Source of the DNA: Coriobacteriia bacterium | Lineage (GTDB): Bacteria > Actinomycetota > Coriobacteriia > Anaerosomatales > SLCP01 | Assembly: GCA_007121015.1 (NCBI GenBank) | Contig: SKMN01000006.1 | Span: 1 to 62,353, forward strand | Direction: 5' to 3' | DNA length: 62,353 nt | In this document: piece by piece, positions 8,376-15,014 of the stretch | How positions within the stretch are numbered: position 1 is the stretch's first letter | Layout of the letters: the number at the start of each line of letters is the position of its first letter | The notes under the pieces: model-generated | What the model saw: only the letters and a program-made list of their open reading frames with translations | Told to the model about the DNA's origin: nothing | The model's database searches: none | Program-made: the position numbers and the translations under genes

Positions 8376-9056
8376 TCATCGGCCAAGGACCTCGATGACC
8401 TCGTCATCGCTCAAGTCGTGGAAGTCGCGGTAGAACGCGGCAACCGCGAACGGCACACTCTGCTGCTCGATGATGCAGTAGGTCGCGTCCACGGCATCCC
8501 GGAGCAGCCTCATCGCCCCCGATGACGCAACGGGGACCGCGAGCCTTACCGAACGAGGGTTGCGGGCGAAGACCATCCGCGCGGCCGCGAGTGCCGTATA
8601 CCCGGTCGCGAGCCCGTCATCGACGAGCCATACCGTACGACCTTCCACGTCGGGAAACGGGAAGCCGCGAGGGTACGCCCGCGCCCTCCGCTCGACCTCG
8701 TAACGGACCTCCTCGGCGACGCGCGCCACCGTCATCTCGTCGACAGCATGACCGACGACCACGCGCTCGTTGAGCACGACCGTTCCGTCGAGCGTGACGG
8801 CACCGAAGCCCATCTCGGGCGAACCGGGGAGTGGCAATTTGCGCACGGGCATCGGGTGCAGGGAGGTACCGAGTGCGCGAGCGAGCGGTAACGCGACCGG
8901 CACGCCGCCTCTCGGGAGCGCCAATACCACCGCATCGGGATCGGGGTCCGGGTCGATCAGCCGCTCGATCGCCTCCCCGGCATCCGTGCGGTCTCGGAAC
9001 GCCGGGTACGACCGGCGCACCCGCTCCACGACGACCGTCTCCCCCACGGCCACCAC
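8376..9056 (-). CDS. Phosphoribosyltransferase-domain protein
   Basis: This 226-residue type I phosphoribosyltransferase-fold protein has a PRPP-binding loop VWLVDDGLATGYTALAA at about residues 140-157 and an N-terminal VLALPRGGVPVALPLA strand-loop. This layout fits stand-alone PRTase proteins of unknown substrate that occur near dienelactone hydrolases or erythromycin esterases, rather than a nucleotide-salvage enzyme. The second acidic residue of the PRPP loop is present (DD). The region between this gene and the next one leftwards (8209-8375) holds no further gene. Confidence 0.85.
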   Translation of the reverse strand: MVAVGETVVVERVRRSYPAFRDRTDAGEAIERLIDPDPDPDAVVLALPRGGVPVALPLARALGTSLHPMPVRKLPLPGSPEMGFGAVTLDGTVVLNERVVVGHAVDEMTVARVAEEVRYEVERRARAYPRGFPFPDVEGRTVWLVDDGLATGYTALAAARMVFARNPRSVRLAVPVASSGAMRLLRDAVDATYCIIEQQSVPFAVAAFYRDFHDLSDDEVIEVLGR

Positions 9057-9128
9057 CTCCCTGCCGCGTCACATACCGGGACCCCCACGTAGCCGGATGT
9101 CAGCCTTCCCTCGGCAGCCCTGCCGACA

Positions 9129-10121
9129 TCACGGGACCGCGGACTCGACGGATGAGGCGAGATGCGTGCGCACGCGCTCCATCCCGCGAGCACACCGGTT
9201 GCCCCAGCCGTCGATGAACTCGCCGTCGCGCAGTACGAGCACGACCTCGCAGTCGTTCGGACACCCGCCGCACTCCTCGCCAACGGTCTCGAACTTCACG
9301 TCGCGAACGGCGAAGTCGAACAGCGACTCGACACCCTCGTCACGCGCTACGAGAGCGACACCGAGGGCGCCCATGAGGTGGCCGTCGTCGTCGACGTACA
9401 CCTCCTCGCCGGTCGCGTCCTCGAACGACTTGACCACGCCGACGTTCTTGCTCACGCCGCCCTGGAACACGATGGGCGCGAGGATCTCCTTGCCTTTGCC
9501 CACGTTGTTCAGGTAGTTGCCGACGATCGCGTTGCACAGTCCTGCGATGATGTCTTCTACCGGGTGACCGATCTGGGCCTTGTGGACGAGGTCGGACTCG
9601 GCGAACACCGTGCACCGGCCCGCTATCTTCGTGGGCTTCTTCGAGCGCAGCGCATAATCGCCGAACTCCTCGACCGGCACGTCGAGCCTTCGCGCCTGCG
9701 ACGAGAGGAACGATCCCGTCCCGGCGGCGCACAGCGTGTTCATCGCGTAATCGACCGGCACCCCGTCGCGGACGATGATGATCTTGGAATCCTGGCCGCC
9801 GATCTCGAAGATCGTACGCACGTCCGCGTGACGGGAGAGCGTACCCACTGCATGCGCCGTGATCTCGTTCTTGACGACCTGCGCGCCGAGGACCGCGCCG
9901 ATGAGCTCTCTGGCGGACCCGGTCGCCCCGACCGCGACCACCCGTGCATCCGGATGCGCTGCGTCGACCTGTTCGGCCAACTCCGACAACACCCGCTTGA
10001 CTGCCCGTAGCGGATTTCCCTCGGTCCACAGGTACGACCGTGCCAAGACCTGTCCGTCGCCGTCGGCGACGACGGCCTTGGTCGAGATCGATCCGACATC
10101 GACACCGAGATATGCCTTCAC
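9129..10121 (-). CDS. BadF/BcrAD-type ATPase, 2-hydroxyacyl-CoA dehydratase activator-like
   Basis: This 330-residue ASKHA-fold ATPase belongs to the family of activators that use ATP to drive one electron to a low-potential acceptor. It has the phosphate-1 motif LGVDVGSISTKAV, IGGQDSK, C131 in NTLCAAGTGSF and C170 in GRCTVFAESD. These two cysteines bind the [4Fe-4S] cluster at the dimer interface in characterised activators. A C-terminal extension has four more cysteines (CGGCPNDC at 284-291 and GNRC, C310), which could hold a second cluster. The GTG at 10121 has AAGAGGAGG upstream. It overlaps the preceding gene by four bases and is the last of a three-gene unit. Confidence 0.92.
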   Translation of the reverse strand: MKAYLGVDVGSISTKAVVADGDGQVLARSYLWTEGNPLRAVKRVLSELAEQVDAAHPDARVVAVGATGSARELIGAVLGAQVVKNEITAHAVGTLSRHADVRTIFEIGGQDSKIIIVRDGVPVDYAMNTLCAAGTGSFLSSQARRLDVPVEEFGDYALRSKKPTKIAGRCTVFAESDLVHKAQIGHPVEDIIAGLCNAIVGNYLNNVGKGKEILAPIVFQGGVSKNVGVVKSFEDATGEEVYVDDDGHLMGALGVALVARDEGVESLFDFAVRDVKFETVGEECGGCPNDCEVVLVLRDGEFIDGWGNRCARGMERVRTHLASSVESAVP

Positions 10122-11209
10122 GCGCCGAGCCTCCTCTTTCGCATGCGTAACATGTCGCAGAACGCGTCGAGCCGGGTGGCGAGACCCGTCTCGGACGTCT
10201 GCGAGTCGAAGCTGATGAACAATACCGGGAACGTATGCTCCCGGGAAAGCCGCTGGAGAGCAGACATCGCGTTGACCTCGGGCATGCACCCGAACGGCTT
10301 GAGGTGGAGTACCCCGTCGAACCCTTCCTGGCGCAACCGGTTGGTCGTCGCCACGCTCTCCGTCCCATCGGCGCCGATATGGTAGCGCAGGTACGGGTCG
10401 GCGATGCCGATGATCTCGCGCAGGTGACGATTCTTGTTGCGCCCACCATGGTCGACCATGTTACTCACGTTGACGTATCGGTGCACCTCGACACCACGGC
10501 GCGCGAGTTCACGCTCGATGAAGAAGTTCGAGAACGGCTCCATGAGCACGTAGAGTTCGCCGACGATCCCTACCCGTAGCAGACCCTCGGGCCGTTCGAC
10601 CGGGATGGACCGGAGTTCCTCGGTGTAGGCGGCCTCGACGCGCTCGACGTCGGCGATGCTCCGGGTCTCGGCCAGTTCACCCACGAACCGGTCGAACGCT
10701 GAGTCGAACGCGCCCTCCTCGACCTCGAACCCGGCGTTGCGGCGCGCGAAGTCCTCGATGCGGTCGAGCGCGCGTGTCTGCCGGAACGCGAGCCGGTAGT
10801 GCCGGATCGCGCGCACCATGTTGAGGCGCGGGTTGCGCGATTTGAACTTGTTGTAGTGTTCGAGTACGCCAAACCCGCCCGCAAGAAGGACCATCTCGAA
10901 CTCGTACCCGAGGTCTTGCAGGATCGCTTCCTGGACCTCACCGTAGTAGCCGAAACGACATCCGCCGCCCGCCTGGAACAGCAGGTTCGCGCCTTGATCC
11001 AGCGCCTCGATGTAATTGCCCAGGTTGTACTTGAACGGGATGCACACGAACTCGGGGCTGTAACGCGCACCCAGTTCGAGTGTGCGGCGGGTCATCTTGG
11101 GCGGGGGCATGATCTCGCAATCGAGCATGCTCGCGAGCGTGACGATCGGAACGGTATAGTTGCCCATGTGAGGGAAACTCACGCGGTACTCGCTGCCTGC
11201 GCGGCTCAT
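10118..11209 (-). CDS. COG3581-type 2-hydroxyacyl-CoA dehydratase-like subunit
   Basis: This 363-residue protein has FPHMGNYTVPIVTLASML at the start, TLELGARYSPEFVCIPFKYN and QAGGGCRFGYYGEVQEAIL, the signature of the COG3581 group related to dehydratase component D. Cysteines in PEFVCIP, GGGCRFGYYGE and FGCMPEVNA are candidate Fe-S ligands; many relatives have GPCRFGYY, so one glycine-rich position differs. The ATG at 11209 is used because homology starts there, and the frame upstream is a shadow of the neighbour. Its end and start overlap both neighbours by four bases. The substrate is unknown; no acyl-CoA transferase is nearby. Confidence 0.88.
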   Translation of the reverse strand: MSRAGSEYRVSFPHMGNYTVPIVTLASMLDCEIMPPPKMTRRTLELGARYSPEFVCIPFKYNLGNYIEALDQGANLLFQAGGGCRFGYYGEVQEAILQDLGYEFEMVLLAGGFGVLEHYNKFKSRNPRLNMVRAIRHYRLAFRQTRALDRIEDFARRNAGFEVEEGAFDSAFDRFVGELAETRSIADVERVEAAYTEELRSIPVERPEGLLRVGIVGELYVLMEPFSNFFIERELARRGVEVHRYVNVSNMVDHGGRNKNRHLREIIGIADPYLRYHIGADGTESVATTNRLRQEGFDGVLHLKPFGCMPEVNAMSALQRLSREHTFPVLFISFDSQTSETGLATRLDAFCDMLRMRKRRLGA

Positions 11210-12141
11210 GCGGCACCCCCTCCTGCGCGTTTGCCCGCCTTGAGCAGGTCGACGAAGCTCTCTAGGCGGGTCTTCAGTCCCGCCTCCCCCTGCAGTTCGT
11301 CGAGGACGATCGTGATGGCCGGAACGTCCTTGAGTCGCCGCATGCACAGCTCCGTCATGAGGGAGTCCGGTCCGCACGGGAACGTCACGAGGAAGACGAT
11401 GCCGTCGACCCTCTCACGATATAGTTCGACCGATCCCAAGAGCTCCTTGTTGTACGTCCACGGGATGTCGGTCGAGATGCGCGCGGCCAGCTTCCGCGCA
11501 AGATGCGTGTCGGCGAGTTCCGAGCACACGACGTGCACACCCTGCTGTTCGAGGATGCGGATAAGCGGCTTGCCGAGGAGTTCGTCGTGGAGATTGTATC
11601 CGTGCCCGACGACGAGCACCTTCGCTCCTGGCCGGTCGAGGATCGCGTCTTGCTCGCCAGCGATCCGGTGCGCATGCTCCCGGTACGCAGCGTGTGCCAC
11701 ATCGTAGGCCCGGCGGACACGACGCTTGTCGTCGACGAACCTCCTGCCGAGCCTGCACAACTCGTCGCGCTCGTGGATGCCGTTGGCCACATCGACGTTG
11801 TACTCGATGAGGTCGACGCCCTCGATGACGTTGCGTGCGACATCGAAGGAGGCCCAGAACTTCACGCACGCCGTCTCGCGCTTCGTCAACGTGACGACGC
11901 GCGGCACGAGGATGTGATCGACCTTGTCGCGCAGGGTCTCCACGTGGCCGAGGAACATCTTGAGCGGAAGGCACGTCTCATCCACCGCGAGGTCGATGCC
12001 GCGCTCCAGGATCGCCCGGTTGCTCGGCGGACTCTCGACGGTCGCCACGTCGAGCTGCTCGAAAAAGGTCGCCCACAACACCCGATACTTGTAGAACAGG
12101 AGAGAGCGCGGGAGCCCCACAGTCGCGATCAACCGGTTCAC
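11206..12141 (-). CDS. COG3580/DUF2229-type activase-related protein
   Basis: This 311-residue protein matches the CoA-enzyme-activase domain (DUF2229): IATVGLPRSLLFYKYRVLW, VESPPSNRAILERGIDLAVDE, then CLPLKMFLGHV, VPRVVTLTKRETACVKF and TFPCGPDSLMTELCMRR. In many anaerobes these parts are fused with BadF domains into one protein of about 1400 residues; here they are separate. Conserved cysteines (ETCLP, TACVKF, FPCGPD) probably hold an Fe-S cluster. The GTG at 12141 follows GGAGAGG. It is the first gene of the unit and is divergent from arsR-hgcAB across 123 bases. Confidence 0.88.
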   Translation of the reverse strand: MNRLIATVGLPRSLLFYKYRVLWATFFEQLDVATVESPPSNRAILERGIDLAVDETCLPLKMFLGHVETLRDKVDHILVPRVVTLTKRETACVKFWASFDVARNVIEGVDLIEYNVDVANGIHERDELCRLGRRFVDDKRRVRRAYDVAHAAYREHAHRIAGEQDAILDRPGAKVLVVGHGYNLHDELLGKPLIRILEQQGVHVVCSELADTHLARKLAARISTDIPWTYNKELLGSVELYRERVDGIVFLVTFPCGPDSLMTELCMRRLKDVPAITIVLDELQGEAGLKTRLESFVDLLKAGKRAGGGAA

Positions 12142-12227
12142 AACCTCTCCGTTCGGCACATGCCGACAAGATGTCCGATTCCACTTCGTTCCGGTAGTGT
12201 ACCCACATCCGGCTATCATACCCTCTC

Positions 12228-12257
12228 TTGTTAATCCAATGGCCGTTTTACTATACT
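12228..12257 (+). promoter_or_regulatory. Promoter of arsR-hgcAB, apparently leaderless
   Basis: A minus-35 TTGTTA (12228-12233) and a minus-10 TATACT (12252-12257) are separated by 18 bases. Transcription would start at about 12264, and the arsR ATG is at 12265. No ribosome-binding site precedes that ATG. The mRNA is therefore expected to be leaderless or nearly so. An ArsR operator would be expected to overlap these boxes, but no clear dyad is seen. Confidence 0.6.
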
Positions 12258-12264
12258 TCTGAGC

Positions 12265-12612
12265 ATGGGTCCCCTCGTACAAACACTCCAGGTCCTCGCC
12301 GAGCCCCGTAGGCACGCGATCGTCGAACTGCTCTCCGGCGGCGAGCGATGCCTCTGCGATATCTCAGAAGCGCTCGACGTCTCCGACCAACTCGCAAGCC
12401 ACCACGTCAAGCGCCTCCGCGATGCCGGGATCGTGCTCACCTCACGCAAGGGGCTCTGGCTCCACTGCCGCCTCGATCCGCACGCGCTCGACCGTATCGC
12501 CGATGCGCTGTCAGCCCTCGCGGACCGCGCTCGCGCGAGCGAGCCGCGCGAGGGCGGCCTGCGCCAAGGATGCTGCGACGATGCCCCATGCGAGCAGGAA
12601 GGAGGGCGGTGA
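12265..12612 (+). CDS. ArsR/SmtB-family metalloregulator upstream of hgcAB
   Basis: This 115-residue winged-helix repressor has the classical ArsR metal site in the recognition helix region, ERCLCDISEALDVS, with C29 and C31 as soft-metal ligands. HTH residues QLASHHVKRLRDAGIV and the wing SRKGLWLHCRL follow. The C-terminal tail carries a further GCC...C set (C103, C104, C109) that could add ligands for As(III), Hg(II) or a corrinoid-linked signal. It lies one base from hgcA and surely shares its transcript. ArsR-like regulators next to hgcAB are known in Desulfovibrio-type methylators; the inducer here cannot be read from sequence. Confidence 0.92.
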   Translation: MGPLVQTLQVLAEPRRHAIVELLSGGERCLCDISEALDVSDQLASHHVKRLRDAGIVLTSRKGLWLHCRLDPHALDRIADALSALADRARASEPREGGLRQGCCDDAPCEQEGGR

Positions 12613-12613
12613 C

Positions 12614-13690
12614 GTGAACGGTTGTTGCGGTCCGAGCTCGTGTTGCAGCCCTGCGCCCGACACCTACGACTACCGAACCCCCACCTACATCGATGGGGAG
12701 TTCACCACATCGGTCGGCCCCGTTCCCCGTGTCGCCACTACGAGCATCCGGCACGACCGTCTCGGAGCCATCGGTGCGCGACTCGGGTTCAGCCGCTCGG
12801 ACCGGCGCGTGCGTCCCGGGCTCTACGCGATCGGCGCGCCCGCCGAACGCTCCCCCGTCCTGGTCACCGCGAACTACACGCTCTCCTTCGACGCCGTGCG
12901 CTTCGCGCTCCACGGTTGGTCTGTCTGGCTCATCGTCCTCGACACGCTCGGCGTGAACGTGTGGTGCGCGGCGGGCAAGGGTACGTTCGGGACCGCCGAG
13001 GTCGTGCGCCGCGTCCGCGAGAGCGGCATCGAGCGTCTCGTGGAACACCGCACTCTCGTCCTGCCCCAACTCGGAGCTCCCGGCGTGGCCGCGCACGAAG
13101 TTCGCGACGCGACCGGCTTCCGCGTCGTCTACGGTCCGGTGCGCGCGTCGGACCTGCCCGAGTTCCTCGACGCCGGGATGCGCGCGACCGCACAGATGAG
13201 ACGGATCCGATTCGGTCTTACAGACCGTTTCGTCCTCACCGGCGTCGAGCTCTCGGTGCTGAGGGACACGCGTGCGCTCGGCGTTGCTGCGCTGCTGGTA
13301 GCGCTCGCGGCGTTCGGTCTCGTGCCGTGGCCACCGGTCACCATCGCCGTCGCCGGCGCCGTACTTGCCGTTGTAGCCGGAGGGTTCGTGGTACCGGTAG
13401 CTCTGCCGGCGGTCCCCGGCAGGATGTTCGCCGTAAAAGGCGCGCTGGTAGGCGCTGCGGTCGCAGCCGCCCTCCTCGTGCCGACGGCTCCGTGGCTCGA
13501 CGCTGCGGGAGCGGTCGCTGTCTTCCTCGGTATGACCGTCGTATCCTCGTTCACTGCGATGAACTTCACCGGCGCCTCTACCTTCACATCGCCGTCCGGA
13601 GTGCAGTGGGAGATGCGTCGCGCCATCCCCGTCCAGGCGGCCACCGCCGCAGCGGCGATCGTCGCGCTCGCGGTGTCGGTGGTGACGTGA
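12614..13690 (+). CDS. hgcA: Mercury methylation corrinoid protein HgcA
   Basis: This 358-residue protein transfers a methyl group from its corrinoid to Hg(II), giving methylmercury. The corrinoid-binding domain (about 50-215) has the diagnostic cap-helix motif NVWCAAGK at residues 115-122, with C118 as the cobalt ligand. After it come five membrane helices between about 225 and 357 (for example GVAALLVALAAFGLVPW and LDAAGAVAVFLGMTVVSSF) and the MNFTGASTFTSPSGV segment seen in HgcA. The membrane domain separates it from the acetyl-CoA-pathway corrinoid protein CdhD. The N terminus is unusually cysteine-rich (C4, C5, C10, C11). The GTG at 12614 follows AGGAAGGAGGG. hgcB follows directly. Confidence 0.97.
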   Translation: MNGCCGPSSCCSPAPDTYDYRTPTYIDGEFTTSVGPVPRVATTSIRHDRLGAIGARLGFSRSDRRVRPGLYAIGAPAERSPVLVTANYTLSFDAVRFALHGWSVWLIVLDTLGVNVWCAAGKGTFGTAEVVRRVRESGIERLVEHRTLVLPQLGAPGVAAHEVRDATGFRVVYGPVRASDLPEFLDAGMRATAQMRRIRFGLTDRFVLTGVELSVLRDTRALGVAALLVALAAFGLVPWPPVTIAVAGAVLAVVAGGFVVPVALPAVPGRMFAVKGALVGAAVAAALLVPTAPWLDAAGAVAVFLGMTVVSSFTAMNFTGASTFTSPSGVQWEMRRAIPVQAATAAAAIVALAVSVVT

Positions 13691-13692
13691 CG

Positions 13693-13980
13693 ATGAGCAC
13701 GAGGGACCTGCGCTACATCGATGGTGTCGTCACGGTAGCGCTCGACCGGGCGGCGTGCACGGGGTGCCGGATGTGCACGGTCGTCTGCCCTCACGGCGTC
13801 TTCGAGATGTCGGCCGACGGGCGCGCGGCCTTCGCCGACCGCGACCGCTGCATCGAATGTGGGGCATGCGCACGCAACTGCCCCGCCGGCGCGATCAGCG
13901 TAGATGCCGGCGTAGGATGTGCCGCCGCCGTCATCTACGGCTGGTTCACCGGCTCCGAGCCTGCGTGCGGGTGCGACTGA
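13693..13980 (+). CDS. hgcB: Mercury methylation ferredoxin HgcB
   Basis: This 95-residue protein is a 2[4Fe-4S] ferredoxin that is thought to reduce the HgcA corrinoid. Two clusters are encoded by CTGCRMCTVVCP (C22, C25, C28, C32) and CIECGACARNCP (C53, C56, C59, C63). The extra HgcB-specific cysteine is in GVGCA (C76). The C-terminal pair is spaced as CGC (C92, C94), where characterised HgcB ends with adjacent cysteines. The ATG at 13693 is two bases after the hgcA stop; an in-frame GTG at 13687, overlapping that stop, is an alternative start. hgcA and hgcB are required together for methylation in characterised species. Confidence 0.96.
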   Translation: MSTRDLRYIDGVVTVALDRAACTGCRMCTVVCPHGVFEMSADGRAAFADRDRCIECGACARNCPAGAISVDAGVGCAAAVIYGWFTGSEPACGCD

Positions 13981-14066
13981 TAGTCGCGCCCTCACGCGTG
14001 CGGGACACCCTCCTCGGCGGGTATGAACCGTAGCGTAGAGCTGGCGCCGACGAAGGGGCGATCCGC

Positions 14067-14468
14067 ATGGCACGCGCGCACCTCACGCACGAACTCGTGG
14101 TCAAGCTTCCCGACCGCATCGGACTCCTCGCAGACGTAGGCGAGGTCATCCGTGAGGCGGGGGTCAACATCGTCGCGATCGGAGCATACCGCAAGGAAGG
14201 CCGGGGCGAGTTCATGCTCGTCACCACGGACAACACCACGGCCGCTGAGGCGCTCGAGCGCCTCAACGCCGACGTCACCGAGCACTCCGCGGTCGCGGTC
14301 GAGCTGACCGACGAGCCCGGCGCGCTCGAGTCGGTCGCGCGCGCGATCGCGGAGGCGGGCATCGACATGTACTGGGCGTACGCGTCGGTGGCTCCTGGCG
14401 CTGGTACTGCGCTCGCCATCGTCAAGACGGAGGACGACGCGCGAGCGGTCAACGTGCTGACGCAGTAG
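14067..14468 (+). CDS. Tandem ACT-domain protein
   Basis: This 133-residue protein is made of two ACT-like halves. The first begins HELVVKLPDRIGLLADVGEVIREAGVNIVAI and the second AVAVELTDEPGALESVARAIAEAGIDMYW. ACT domains bind small ligands, usually amino acids, and regulate enzymes or transcription; no catalytic domain is attached. A GGGTAT box at 14019-14024 could serve as a promoter. It is 86 bases after hgcB in the same direction, followed by a paralogue, so the pair may belong to or lie beside the hgc transcript. Confidence 0.88.
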   Translation: MARAHLTHELVVKLPDRIGLLADVGEVIREAGVNIVAIGAYRKEGRGEFMLVTTDNTTAAEALERLNADVTEHSAVAVELTDEPGALESVARAIAEAGIDMYWAYASVAPGAGTALAIVKTEDDARAVNVLTQ

Positions 14469-14499
14469 GGACGGCAGGCACCAGCGAAAGGGGCACGCC

Positions 14500-14895
14500 A
14501 TGATAACCGCGCGGCTCGAACGACAGCTCGTCGCAACCATGCCCGCACGCATGGGTCTTCTGGCCGAGGTAGCTGGCATTCTCAAGGATGCGGGCGTCAA
14601 CATCACGGCCATCTCAGCGTACGAACGAGACGGTGTGGCCAAGTTCCTGCTCGTCACCGGAGACGTGGCCCGGGCGGCCGCGACCCTCGGTCCACTCGGC
14701 GCAGACGTGTCCGAGCGGACCGTCGTAGCCATCACGCTGCCCGACGAACCCGGGGCACTGCAGGATGTCGCCTCGCGCATCTCCGAGGCCGGCATCAACA
14801 TCTTCTACGTCTACGGCACCGGCGACGAGAGCGCCGAACGGGCTACGATCATCTTCAAGACGGCCGACGACGAGAGAGTCGTCGGCCTGTTCTGA
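14500..14895 (+). CDS. Tandem ACT-domain protein, paralogue of the preceding gene
   Basis: This 131-residue protein has the same two-ACT layout as its neighbour: ERQLVATMPARMGLLAEVAGILKDAGVNITAI in the first half and VVAITLPDEPGALQDVASRISEAGINIFYVYG in the second. The genes look like a local duplication that has diverged well. A CGAAAGGGG sequence just before the ATG serves as ribosome-binding site. The ligand is unknown. In many anaerobes such short ACT proteins accompany phenylacetate- or indoleacetate-CoA ligases, but none is present here. Confidence 0.88.
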   Translation: MITARLERQLVATMPARMGLLAEVAGILKDAGVNITAISAYERDGVAKFLLVTGDVARAAATLGPLGADVSERTVVAITLPDEPGALQDVASRISEAGINIFYVYGTGDESAERATIIFKTADDERVVGLF

Positions 14896-14939
14896 CGGAT
14901 ATCGCGCGCAGCCGGCGGAGCGAGGTAACAATTGTGACA

Positions 14940-14957
14940 TTGTGAATGCTGGCACAA
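14940..14957. promoter_or_regulatory. Rex-like operator upstream of the radical SAM gene
   Basis: TTGTGAATGCTGGCACAA matches the Rex operator TTGTGAAnnnnTTCACAA at all seven left-arm bases and five of seven right-arm bases. A second TTGTGA half-site starts eight bases upstream (14932). The site is 58 bases before the ATG at 15015, near where a promoter would lie. Rex senses the NADH/NAD+ ratio and represses anaerobic genes. The match is good but rests on one site. Confidence 0.45.
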
Positions 14958-15014
14958 GCGTTGCATCGCTGTTATCGTCGATGCACACCCCGTACACGTA
15001 TGGAGGCATCCCCT

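Noticed and set aside
12142-12264. A classical ArsR inverted-repeat operator
   Set aside because: The promoter boxes are clear, but I could not find a convincing dyad around them.
12614-13690. Reading this gene as the acetyl-CoA-pathway corrinoid protein CdhD/AcsD
   Set aside because: It has the NVWCAAGK cap helix, a five-helix membrane domain and an adjacent HgcB-type ferredoxin; CdhD is soluble and larger.
12265-13980. A mercury resistance (mer) operon
   Set aside because: No merA, merP, merT or MerR-type gene is present; the regulator is ArsR-type and the enzymes are HgcA and HgcB.
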